Source: CAVYXK01 sp963708245
GTDB lineage: Bacteria > Pseudomonadota > Alphaproteobacteria > Acetobacterales > Acetobacteraceae
DNA: 64,000 nucleotides
Assembly: GCA_963708245.1 (NCBI GenBank)
Contig: OY970201.1
Location: 3,100,001 to 3,164,000 of the forward strand
Direction of reading: 5' to 3'
The position numbers and the translations under genes are program-made. The notes below the pieces were generated by a model. That model saw only the letters and a list, made by a program, of their open reading frames with translations, searched no databases and was not told the origin of the DNA. This document shows positions 26,157 to 34,671 of this stretch, one piece after another (the first letter of the stretch is position 1; every line of letters begins with the position of its first letter).

Positions 26157-28134
26157 GTCGAGGTGTGGCGCGGTGGCTGTAGGTCGAACATATCTGTTGC
26201 CGCCCCTTTCGTTTGGCGGTGCCTCACTGGTCCGGCCGTGGCTCCGTCTCCACACCCCGCTCATCGAACCGGACATGCAGATCTCCCGCATCCGGCTCTC
26301 GGACAAGACATCACGCCTTCACCCACGCCACGTCGTGCCCAAGCCGGCTCAGGCGCACGAGCCCGAAGTGCCCGTAGAGGTGCGAGGGTGGATAGCTCCC
26401 GCCCCTGCGTCGCCTGACCTTGTGCTTGGAACGCAACCACCGGCGCAACCGCACCGCCGTGTAGCTGTCGAGCGCCCGATACGCCTTGTTGACAGTGCCA
26501 ACGCTGAAGTAGTTGGCCCATCCGCGTAACGCGCGGTTCAACTGCTCCACCAGCTCTGTGGTCTTCTGCCAAGTACCCGATCGGTCAGTCAGCGCGTGGA
26601 CTTTGTCGACCATGCGCTTGATGCTCTTCTTTGATGGCCGCTGACCCAAGCGGGCCTTGCCGGTTCTCGCCGAATACATCCGTCCGAACGTGTATCCCAG
26701 GAAGTCGAACTCCCCTTCCGGCACCTTGCAGATACGTGTCTTCTCCTCGTTCACCGTGAGCTTCAGCTTGCCCATGATCTCGCGCAGTCGTCGCAACGCC
26801 TCGTCGGCGTTGCCCTTCCGGCACAGGATCACGAGGTCGTCGGCGTAAGTCACGATGCGCGTGCCGAGGCGTCGCTCCAGCCCGAGCTTCTTCCAGCCCA
26901 GCACAAACCGGCGCATGTAGAGATTCGCCAGCAGTGGTGAGATGGGTGAGCCTTGCGGGATGCCGCACCGCTTGTCCCGAGCCTCCGTCGTGCGTGTCCT
27001 CCGCCCTCGTTTGTCGGTTTCTTCCACGGGGCAGTCCAGCCACATCCTGATCAGATGCAGCACACGCCGATCAACGATCCGGCGAGCCACCGACTTCAAG
27101 AGGTCGGCATGGGGAATGCTCCCGAAGTAGTCCGCGAGGTCGGCGTCAACCACTTCCGGGTGGCCACGGAACAGCAGTTCCTCCACCTCGATCACCGCCT
27201 GTTGGGCGTTGCGCCCGGGACGGTAAGCGTATTGCTCCGGTGGAAGGTCGGCTTCAAAGATCGGTTCCAGCACCAGCATCGCTGCTGTCATGCAGACCCG
27301 ATCCCGCACGGTCGAGATGCCCAGCGGCCTGAGTTTGCCGTTGGCTTTCGCAATAAACACGCGTCTGATCGGTTCCGGTCGGTAGGTCTCCTGCCTGAGT
27401 GCAAGCGCCAGTTCGCCGAGCCACCGCTGCGTCCCATACGCCTCGATGTCCGCGAAGTCCTGACCGTCCACGCCTGGTGCACCCTTGTTGGAGCGGCACA
27501 GGGCATAGGCATGAGCCAAGATGTCTTCACGGCTGATCTTGTCGTACAGGGCATAGAAGCGATAGCCAGCTTCTGCCTTCGCTTTCGCGTGCAACGCCAT
27601 CTGCAGTTTCTGAACACTGTTCGGAGTTGATAGGTTGCCCAATCTCCAGGTCCCTCACTACGTCCTGCGTCTGTCTTGAACTGAGGTCCCTTCCCTCCAC
27701 CGGCGTTACCCGGCTTCCGCGGTACTACGAACCTCTCCGCCACCCCACGGCGCCCGGCCTGTCCCTCGCGGGCGTCCGGTTGATCATCCCTGACCGCGCC
27801 CTGGGGCTTCCCGTGTTGCGTGCGCTTTCCTTGTGTACATGCTGCCGCCACTACCCCGGTGCAGCGGCTGGGCGTACTCTTCGCTCATCCCACCCAGCCG
27901 TGTCAGCCTTCCCCGAAAGGGTCGTCGGGTCGGCCTGCGCATCGTCCTTTTCGAGGCTTGCTCGGCGTTCACTCGCGTTGCGGCCTGCACACTCGCGCGG
28001 CCACCAATTCGTGACCCGCTAGACCGAAGGCTTCAGCCATTTCGTCACCTCCATGACTGCTCCGGTTGCTTCCGGCTGGAGCGTTGCCGGGTGGGACTTG
28101 CACCCACTGGAAAGCGCCGCCTTTCACGGCGCAC
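26157..28134 (-). mobile_element. Full-length group II intron
   Basis: On the minus strand the intron begins GTGCGCCGTGAAAGGCGGCG at 28134, a typical bacterial 5' end. Domain V is at 26266-26298 (GAGCCGGATGCG...TGTCCGGTTC), a 33-nt hairpin of the expected shape. Domain VI is closed by CGGGGTGTGG pairing with CCACACCTCG, and the RNA would end with AC at 26157. The 3' boundary is inferred from that fold. An intact reverse transcriptase lies inside domain IV, so the intron is probably still active. Confidence 0.85.
26311..27642 (-). CDS. ltrA: Group II intron reverse transcriptase/maturase (LtrA)
   Basis: A 443-residue intron-encoded protein. The RT domains show RRVFIAKANGKLRPLGISTV, YRPGRNAQQAVIEVE, DADLADYFGSIPHADLL, GIPQGSPISPLLANLYM and the active-site TYADDLVILCR. 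The maturase domain follows (NRALRGWANYFSVGTVNKAY), ending with a C-terminal segment near VRLSRLGHDV. No endonuclease HNH motif is evident. It drives splicing and retrohoming of its host intron. Confidence 0.95.
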   Translation of the reverse strand: MGNLSTPNSVQKLQMALHAKAKAEAGYRFYALYDKISREDILAHAYALCRSNKGAPGVDGQDFADIEAYGTQRWLGELALALRQETYRPEPIRRVFIAKANGKLRPLGISTVRDRVCMTAAMLVLEPIFEADLPPEQYAYRPGRNAQQAVIEVEELLFRGHPEVVDADLADYFGSIPHADLLKSVARRIVDRRVLHLIRMWLDCPVEETDKRGRRTRTTEARDKRCGIPQGSPISPLLANLYMRRFVLGWKKLGLERRLGTRIVTYADDLVILCRKGNADEALRRLREIMGKLKLTVNEEKTRICKVPEGEFDFLGYTFGRMYSARTGKARLGQRPSKKSIKRMVDKVHALTDRSGTWQKTTELVEQLNRALRGWANYFSVGTVNKAYRALDSYTAVRLRRWLRSKHKVRRRRGGSYPPSHLYGHFGLVRLSRLGHDVAWVKA

Positions 28135-28323
28135 ACCCTGAGCGGCTGTTGGATGAGCTACTCCGTTCCATCTTTTTTCAGAAACGGGCTCTTAGTGGGA
28201 CACGGCTGCCCGCCTCGATCATATCGCGCGGGACTCGTCTGTCTCACAGGCCGGCCTGTTCACGGCCCTCATCGGATAATTGCGGTTGGTTTAGCTTCCG
28301 AATTAGCAGTCCGAAGAATATTC

Positions 28324-28878
28324 CTAGCGCGCCGGGCCTGTCGCATCTGGCACGCCGACGATGGACTGGGCGATGAGGTCGTTCTCGGACGCAAGAGCAT
28401 AGAGGCGAGATAGTGCGGCAAGTCGCCAAGTCGGATCGCCGCGCGTGAGCAACCATACGGCTTGCAGCAGGGCACGCCCATGCGGATCAGAGATCGCGTC
28501 GGTATCCGGTGCGCTTGGGACCTCGGTCGCAGCGACAAGTCGGAGCGGAAGCTTCAATGGGACTCCCGCCGCCCCGAAGATGGTAAGTTCATAAGCGCCC
28601 GGTGCAAAAGAGCCGAGGTCGAGTTGCGCCTTGCGCACCGCTGACTCGCCCACCACAGCCGCGGCGCTTCCTGCTTGTGCGAGACCGAGATGGAACGACG
28701 GCCTGCCGCCTTCCCAGCGCAGCAGCAGCGGCTCGCCGGCCACTATAGTCTGCTCGCCCGGAGCGGCGACGCCGAGCATGGCGATGGTTCCACTCGCAAG
28801 GATGTTGCGCATGTCGCGTGATGCGGCGACCCGAGCATGCGCAAGTTTCCACGCCTCGTCGGCGCCGGAGCGCAACAT
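28324..28878 (-). CDS. Hypothetical protein
   Basis: A natural-looking 184-residue frame (LRSGADEAWKLAHARVAASR, then beta-rich SFAPGAYELTIFGAAGVPLK) with no recognised family. The same frame is open upstream of the ATG at 28878 (LAIVPEALAEM), so the true N-terminus may be longer or truncated by the caspase-like remnant on the other strand. A caspase/FecR-type regulatory context is possible but unproven. Confidence 0.5.
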   Translation of the reverse strand: MLRSGADEAWKLAHARVAASRDMRNILASGTIAMLGVAAPGEQTIVAGEPLLLRWEGGRPSFHLGLAQAGSAAAVVGESAVRKAQLDLGSFAPGAYELTIFGAAGVPLKLPLRLVAATEVPSAPDTDAISDPHGRALLQAVWLLTRGDPTWRLAALSRLYALASENDLIAQSIVGVPDATGPAR

Positions 28879-28949
28879 CTCGGCGAGCGCTTCGGGGACG
28901 ATGGCGAGCCGGGCCCGCGGTCTCCGGCGAAGAGGATGCCGCGGCCGCC

Positions 28950-29443
28950 GAACGCACGGAAGATGACCTGTTCCGCCAGGATGGGTTGGATCAGCAGCGC
29001 TTGCTGACCATCATCCGCACGATCCGGGCGGCGCATGTCGCGGTTATCCTGGACACCTGCTACTCAGCCTCGCTGGCGACGCAGGATGCGGTGCTGCGCC
29101 GCGACATCAACACCACCGTATCGGACACGCTGGGCCACGCCACCGGGCGCTTCGTACTGTCGAGCTCGTTTACGCTGGCCCGAGACTCGGCTGCCGGCGG
29201 TAGCGATGCGACACAGACCAAGGAAGCCGACAATCACGGCCTGTTCACCTATTACCTCCTGCGTGCGCTGCGTGGTGAGGCAAACTCCGACCACACCGGG
29301 CGGATCGACATCTACAAGTTGGCGAACTACACCAAACGCGAGGTCAGGAAGGCGACGGAAAGCTCGCAGAGCCGCAAGTGCCCGCGTTCTATTTCGCCGG
29401 AAACGACTTCTTCGACGTCCGGGCACTTGGCACCAAGCCTTGA
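28950..29443 (+). pseudogene. Caspase-like (metacaspase, C14) remnant
   Basis: The Cys box is clear: VAVILDTCYSASLATQD, preceded by QQRLLTIIRTIRAA and followed by GRFVLSSSFTLARDSAAGGS and HGLFTYYLLRALRGEANSD. The upstream half that should contain the catalytic His is missing. Near 29366 one base is lost and the sequence resumes as EPQVPAFYFAGNDFFDVRAL up to TGA at 29441. The gene is therefore truncated and frameshifted. Confidence 0.75.
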
Positions 29444-29510
29444 GCCGAAACCAAGGCGCCGGAATCAAGGACGGACAGGCCAATATTGCATCGGCCAGCA
29501 AGTTGCATTC

Positions 29511-30590
29511 CTATCGCCCGAATGCCGCCATTTCGCGCGTTCGTTCCGTCAGGTCGTCCAGGTCGCGCTGCAACTGCTCCGCTCGGAAGGCAGTGCCGAG
29601 GATGCGGCCCGCGGTATCGGTTGGCAGCTCGCGGATAAGGCCCTCCCGGCGCGCGGTGTCGATCGCGGCCATGTAGCCGGCGAGCACATTGCGCGGTGTT
29701 GGCAGGTCGGGCGGTAACTGGCGGGAGACCAAGGCCGCCGCCAGGGTGCGAAGCGCGGCGGCGACCTCCTCGGCATAGGCGGCAAAAGGCAGCGCTAGCG
29801 CCGGCTGCACGCTCTCCGGCCAGGGAACATCGAACAGCCGCCGCAACGCCAGCGCGTCCTGCTGCAGCCGGCGCAAGGTGCGGAACAAAGGATCTGGGTC
29901 GGGGTGGTCTGAGATGCGGCTGCGCCGCTCGCGCGCTGCGTCCTCGACTGCGGTGCCGAGCCGGTTGAGCGCTGCCTGCACCCGGGTCGCCAGTGTGCCG
30001 ATGTCGGACGCGCCGGTGTGCATTGCCTGTGCCAGCGCAGCCATAATCTCGGCGAGCAGCCGAGCAGTTTCGGCTGCAGCCTCGCGGACGTGCAGATGCG
30101 CCCGGGCCGGGGCCACCAGGCCGGAGACCACCAAGCCGACCACCGCGCCTAGGGTGATCTCCAGCACCCGGTCGAAGGCGTAGCCTAGCGGTCCATGTGT
30201 CGCCGCGCCGGAACTCATCAGCACAATGATCGCGGTGACTGGCGCGATCCGGAAATCAGGCTTGTAAGCGGTGAGCAGCGCGAGCGGGGCCACTGCAGCG
30301 AACAGGGCGATGCCGAGCGCTGTTGGTGAGTGGGATGGCAGCAGGAATGCGGCGAGCGCGCCGACAAGCGCGCCGCAGACCGAGCCGATGAGGCGGTCCA
30401 TGGCGGCTTTGAGGGAGCTGCCGACGCTGTTCTGGGTGATGATGATGGTGGTGAGGACGGCCCAGTAACCCTGGGGCAGACGGAGCGCCTCGGCCAGTGA
30501 GTAGGCGGCCACGGCCGAGATGATCATGCGCAACGCGAGCCATAGGCGGGTGCGGTGGCGGAGGTGCCACCCGCGGAGCAATGTCCTCAT
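29511..30590 (-). CDS. FUSC-family inner-membrane protein (YccS/AaeB-like)
   Basis: ATG 30590 gives 359 residues. The N-terminal half has six hydrophobic segments with the FUSC pattern (QGYWAVLTTIIITQNSVGSS LKAAMDRLIGSVCGALVG, and VLEITLGAVVGLVVSGLV). The C-terminal half is helical and soluble. Relatives act in aromatic acid or toxic compound efflux. It sits just downstream of the dipeptide-type permeases on the same strand (44-base gap). Confidence 0.82.
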   Translation of the reverse strand: MRTLLRGWHLRHRTRLWLALRMIISAVAAYSLAEALRLPQGYWAVLTTIIITQNSVGSSLKAAMDRLIGSVCGALVGALAAFLLPSHSPTALGIALFAAVAPLALLTAYKPDFRIAPVTAIIVLMSSGAATHGPLGYAFDRVLEITLGAVVGLVVSGLVAPARAHLHVREAAAETARLLAEIMAALAQAMHTGASDIGTLATRVQAALNRLGTAVEDAARERRSRISDHPDPDPLFRTLRRLQQDALALRRLFDVPWPESVQPALALPFAAYAEEVAAALRTLAAALVSRQLPPDLPTPRNVLAGYMAAIDTARREGLIRELPTDTAGRILGTAFRAEQLQRDLDDLTERTREMAAFGR

Positions 30591-30634
30591 GGTCGGCCCC
30601 GTCCCCGTGCGGGCGCTCGGCACGAAACCGTAAA

Positions 30635-31555
30635 CTAAAGCTCTCGCGGGTCCAGCGCGTCCCGCAGACCATCGCCCACCAGGTTGAACGACAGCACGCA
30701 GACGAAGATCGCCAGCCCCGGGAATATCGCCAGCCACGGTGCTTGCGACAGAAACTGCTGCGCCGCGTTCAGCATCGAGCCCCAGGATGGCAGCGGTGGC
30801 TGCTGACCTAGGCCGAGGAACGACAGGCTCGCCTCTGCGATGATCGCCTGCGCGAGCGATAGCGTCGCCTGCACCAGCACCGGCGGCACGATGTTCGGCG
30901 CTACGTGGCGCAGTGCGACCCGCCAAGCTGGGTTGCCGATCGCCCAGGCGGCCTCGACGTAGTCGTGGCTCGCCGCGTCCATGGTGGCCGCGCGCGCCAC
31001 GCGCATGAAGCGCGGCGCGGTGCTGACGCCGATCGCGATCATTGCATTGGTTAGGTCTGGTCCCAGGAATGCCGCCAGCGCGATCGCCAGGATCAGGAAC
31101 GGGCAGGCCAGCATCGCATCGACCAGGCGACTCAGCACCGCGTCGATGGCCCCGCCGGCAAATCCCGCCAGCAGTCCCGCCGGCACGCCGATGCCGCCGG
31201 CGATCAGCACTGATACCACGCCCGCTAGCAGCGACGCGCGCGCGCCGAAGATCACGCGCGACAGTTCGTCGCGTCCGAGCTCGTCGGTTCCCATCCAGTG
31301 CGCCCAGCTCGGCGGCTGGCGGATCGCCAGCCAGCTCGTTGCGATTGGGTCGTACGGCGCAATCAGCGGCGCGAATATGGCGACCGCCACGAATGCAACG
31401 ATCACGACCAGCCCTGCAACTGCGGCAGGCCGGCGCACGAAGCCTACTATCGCCAGCCGCGCCGGGCTCTGCACCGGCATCACGCCGGCCGTCGTGACGC
31501 TCATTGGTGTGGGTTCCGGGAAAGGCCAGGGGGGCTTTGCCGACGCCACGCCCAT
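30635..31555 (-). CDS. ABC transporter permease, DppC-like
   Basis: A 306-residue dipeptide/oligopeptide-type permease. Visible are the N-terminal segment VVIVAFVAVAIFAPLIAPYD, the family motif HWMGTDELGRDELSRVIFGA R, and the ATPase-coupling region VRAARAATMD-like FMRVARAATMDAASHDYVEA. The start codon overlaps the upstream permease stop as TGATG, indicating coupled translation. No ATPase genes follow. Confidence 0.9.
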   Translation of the reverse strand: MGVASAKPPWPFPEPTPMSVTTAGVMPVQSPARLAIVGFVRRPAAVAGLVVIVAFVAVAIFAPLIAPYDPIATSWLAIRQPPSWAHWMGTDELGRDELSRVIFGARASLLAGVVSVLIAGGIGVPAGLLAGFAGGAIDAVLSRLVDAMLACPFLILAIALAAFLGPDLTNAMIAIGVSTAPRFMRVARAATMDAASHDYVEAAWAIGNPAWRVALRHVAPNIVPPVLVQATLSLAQAIIAEASLSFLGLGQQPPLPSWGSMLNAAQQFLSQAPWLAIFPGLAIFVCVLSFNLVGDGLRDALDPREL

Positions 31556-32499
31556 CAGGCGCCGCGCAGGCGGGGGTTGATGACGACGTAGAGCACGTCG
31601 GCGATCAGGTTGAGCGCGACGTACAAAAACGCGGTGACCAGCACGACGCCTTGCACGACCGGATAGTCGCGGTTGAACACTGCATCGACGATCAACTTGC
31701 CGAATCCAGGGATGCTGAACACTTGCTCGGTCAACACGGCCCCGGACAATAGCGTACCCAGTTCCAGCGCTCCCAGCGTCACCACCGGGATCAGCGCGTT
31801 GCGCAGCGCGTGCCGAGTAATGACGACCAATTCGGCAAGTCCTTTGGCCCGTGCCGTGCGCACATAATCCTGCCCGAGTGCCGTCAGCATGGCGCTGCGC
31901 GTGTGCCGCATCAGGATGGCGGCGATCGCATTGCCCAGCACGAAGGCCGGCATGATGGTCGTGGCGAGCGAGCGCACCCAGTCCTGTGTCAGCGGCACAT
32001 AGCCCGACGGCGGCAGCCAGCCGAGCTGCACCGATACCAGCAGGATCAGCATGATGCCGAGCCAGAATGTCGGCGTGGACAGGCCGGCCAGTCCGATCGC
32101 GTTAGCCACATAGTCCCACGCGGTGTTGCGTTTCACCGCCGCAACTACGCCAGCTGGTACGCCGATCAGAACGGCAATAACGAACGCCATAGCGCTGAGC
32201 TGAAGCGTGACCGGGAGCTTCTCTTCGACGAGTTGCGTGACCGGTTCGCGGTTGCGCCAGGAGTAGCCGAGGTCGCCGTGCAGCAGCTTGCCGAGCCAGT
32301 GTACGTACTGCACCGGCAGCGGCCGATCGAGCCACAGCTCGGCGCGGATCTGCGCGATTGCCTGGGGGTCCTGCTCTTCGCCGGCAATGACGCGAGCCGG
32401 ATCGCCGGGCATGAGCTGTTGCAGCAGGAACACCAAGACGCTGACAAGCAGCAGGGTCGGGATGATCTGGGCGACCCTAAGGCCCAGCAGGCCACGCAC
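31555..32499 (-). CDS. ABC transporter permease, DppB-like
   Basis: A 314-residue permease of the DppB/OppB family: LLVSVLVFLLQQLMPGDPAR, LDRPLPVQYVHWLGKLLHGD LGYSWRNREPV, and the coupling loop TALGQDYVRTARAKGLAE. It ends in the typical IADVLYVVINPRLR. Lies 4 bases downstream of the binding-protein gene. Confidence 0.92.
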   Translation of the reverse strand: MRGLLGLRVAQIIPTLLLVSVLVFLLQQLMPGDPARVIAGEEQDPQAIAQIRAELWLDRPLPVQYVHWLGKLLHGDLGYSWRNREPVTQLVEEKLPVTLQLSAMAFVIAVLIGVPAGVVAAVKRNTAWDYVANAIGLAGLSTPTFWLGIMLILLVSVQLGWLPPSGYVPLTQDWVRSLATTIMPAFVLGNAIAAILMRHTRSAMLTALGQDYVRTARAKGLAELVVITRHALRNALIPVVTLGALELGTLLSGAVLTEQVFSIPGFGKLIVDAVFNRDYPVVQGVVLVTAFLYVALNLIADVLYVVINPRLRGA

Positions 32500-32503
32500 C
32501 GCG

Positions 32504-34027
32504 CTATTGCTCCATTCGCAGCCCTTGCAGACGAATCATGCCATCTGGTATCGGCTGGAACCCCGTCAGTTTGGCGGTCATCCCAACGGTATTCTTCGTG
32601 GTCCACAGATAGATGATCGGCAGATCCTGCCGCTCCTGCTCCCACATCTTGGCGTACAGCTCCTGGCGCTGCTCGATATCGGTGATGGTGCGCGCCTGAT
32701 CCAGCGTCTGATCAACGATTGGGTTGGAGTAGTCGCCGACGTTGTCGCGTTGGCCACTGTGCAGGAAAGCGTAGGTATCGCCGTCTATGTCGATGCGGCC
32801 GGACCAGCCGATCAAATAGCTCACGAAATTGCCGTCATAGGATTGCTGCAACGAGGTCGCGAACTCGGTCGATTGGATCTTCACGTCGAACCCGGCTTCC
32901 GACGCCATAGACTGGATCACCTGCGCGGCCTGCATGACGTCGGGGCTGTTTGGCACCATCATGGCCACCTGCACGGGCGTTTTCACGCCCGCCTGCGCCA
33001 GCAGCGCCTTCGCCTTGGCGATATCGCGTGCCGGCGGCTGAATCGACGGCACATAGAACGGAGAACTCGGCGGAACCGCCTGGGCGGTCGGGGTATAAAG
33101 CCCGTTGTAAACGACCTGGATCAGCGCCCTGCGGTCGATCGTCTGCTCGAACGCTTGGCGCGCCAGCTTGTTCTGCCCGAACGGGTTGTTGGCCTGCGGG
33201 CCATGATCGGTATTGGCAGTGATCCCCTCATAACCGAGCCCGTCGGAGATTACCATGCGCAGCTTCGGGTCAGCCTTTACCGCGGCGATATCGGTTGGCA
33301 CGATGTATTCCACCAGATCGACCGCACCCGCTTTCAGGTTGGCGACCCGCACTGACGAAACCACCAGCACGCGATAGACCACCCGATCGAAATGGATCGC
33401 ACTGGCGTTCCAGTACTGCGGGAAGCGGTCCAGCGTGATGTGATCCTGTGGCACGCGCTCGGCGAACTTGAAGGGGCCGGTGCAGACCGGGTGCAGGCCG
33501 AAATCCTTGCCTTCCTGCTCGACTGCCTTCGGGGCCAGGATCATGCCGGAGCGGTCTGTAAGCTGCGCCAGGAACGGCGAGGAGGGGTGCTTCAGCACCA
33601 CCCGGACGGTGAGCGGATCAACGATTTCGACATGATCGATGCTGTTGATCTCGCTCTTGCGAAGGCTGGTTGGCATTGTCAGATCGCGTTCGAACGTGGC
33701 CTTCACCGCGGCGGCATCCAGTTTCTCGCCGTCCTGAAACAGGACGTTCGGGCGCAGGTGGATCATCAGCGTCGTGGGATCGGCCCACTCGTAGCCAGTG
33801 GCGAGCTGCGGGACGATCTGCAGCTTCTCGTTGATATCGAACAGCTTGTCGCACAGGCCGGCGAACACGATGCGCCCGACATAGGTGCCGCCCAAGGTCG
33901 GGTCGAGGATGTCGGGATCCTCGCGTAGCGCGATTTGCAACGTGCTGTTTCCGGTCCCTTGGGCGCTGGCCGGACGAGGTTGTGCAACGAGGGCCGCGAT
34001 CGCAGCGGCCAGCAGCAGAAAGCGCAT
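32504..34027 (-). CDS. Dipeptide-type ABC substrate-binding protein, family SBP_bac_5
   Basis: A 507-residue periplasmic protein with a signal peptide (MRFLLLAAAIAALVAQPRPA SA). Typical features are LREDPDILDPTL, TGYEWADPTTLMIHLRPNVLFQDGE and PVCTGPFKFAERVPQDHITL. It would deliver peptides or related solutes to the two permeases encoded right after it. The missing ATPase genes suggest the complex borrows ATPases from elsewhere. Confidence 0.93.
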   Translation of the reverse strand: MRFLLLAAAIAALVAQPRPASAQGTGNSTLQIALREDPDILDPTLGGTYVGRIVFAGLCDKLFDINEKLQIVPQLATGYEWADPTTLMIHLRPNVLFQDGEKLDAAAVKATFERDLTMPTSLRKSEINSIDHVEIVDPLTVRVVLKHPSSPFLAQLTDRSGMILAPKAVEQEGKDFGLHPVCTGPFKFAERVPQDHITLDRFPQYWNASAIHFDRVVYRVLVVSSVRVANLKAGAVDLVEYIVPTDIAAVKADPKLRMVISDGLGYEGITANTDHGPQANNPFGQNKLARQAFEQTIDRRALIQVVYNGLYTPTAQAVPPSSPFYVPSIQPPARDIAKAKALLAQAGVKTPVQVAMMVPNSPDVMQAAQVIQSMASEAGFDVKIQSTEFATSLQQSYDGNFVSYLIGWSGRIDIDGDTYAFLHSGQRDNVGDYSNPIVDQTLDQARTITDIEQRQELYAKMWEQERQDLPIIYLWTTKNTVGMTAKLTGFQPIPDGMIRLQGLRMEQ

Positions 34028-34174
34028 CTTCCAGAGCCTCGTTTATGGACCTGCCGCCATAGTCGTCCCAGCTATGGCCCCCTGCAAGCACCTCCCCTGG
34101 GGCTTGGCCGGCGCGTCCCGCTCGCCATAGTACAGTCGAGAAATCCAACGACAAGCTCCGGGGAGGTTTGATCT

Positions 34175-34639
34175 ATGCAACGCGTGCTCTCGACGGCACT
34201 AGTATTGTCCGCGGTCGTGCTGGCCGGCGGCGGGGCAAAGGCTCAGACGCAGCCGTTGCAGCAGGCTCAGTCGGTCATCCAGGCGGCGGAGGACGAGGCC
34301 ACCAAACGCGGCTGGCCCGAGAGCTTCGCGGTGGTCGATTCGGGTGCCAATCTTGTCGCCTTCGTTCGCATGGACGGCTCGCTGCTTGCCTCCATTACGG
34401 TCGCCGAGCACAAGGCCCGCACCGCGGTCCGCTACCGTCGTCCGACCAGGGCGTTCGAGGACGCCGTGCAACGGTCGGGCTTCAACTATGTCCTCTCGCT
34501 CGACGACGTGATCGCCTCGCGCGGCGGCGTTCTGCTCGTCGAGGACGGCAAGATTGTCGGCGCCATCGGCTGGTCCGGCGGTACCGGCTCCCAGGATGAG
34601 GCGATCTGCACGGCAGCCGCCGCAACGATCACCAAGTAG
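34175..34639 (+). CDS. Secreted GlcG/HbpS-family (DUF336) protein
   Basis: A 154-residue exported protein (signal MQRVLSTALVLSAVVLAGGG AKA). The HbpS/GlcG fold is recognised from FAVVDSGANLVAFVRMDGSL, ITVAEHKARTAVRYRRPTRA and IVGAIGWSGGTGSQDEAICT. Some members bind heme or act as redox sensors; the role here is unknown. Divergent from the dipeptide-transporter operon, with a shared 147-base promoter region, and 32 bases upstream of the SelD fusion. Confidence 0.85.
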   Translation: MQRVLSTALVLSAVVLAGGGAKAQTQPLQQAQSVIQAAEDEATKRGWPESFAVVDSGANLVAFVRMDGSLLASITVAEHKARTAVRYRRPTRAFEDAVQRSGFNYVLSLDDVIASRGGVLLVEDGKIVGAIGWSGGTGSQDEAICTAAAATITK

Positions 34640-34671
34640 CCGACGCGGCGACGGCCGGCGATCGGGCGCGG

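Noticed and set aside
26128..26159. Terminator hairpin GACTCTA/TAGAGTC as the group II intron target
   Set aside because: It straddles the intron 3' boundary and the intron is not of the terminator-targeting IIC type.
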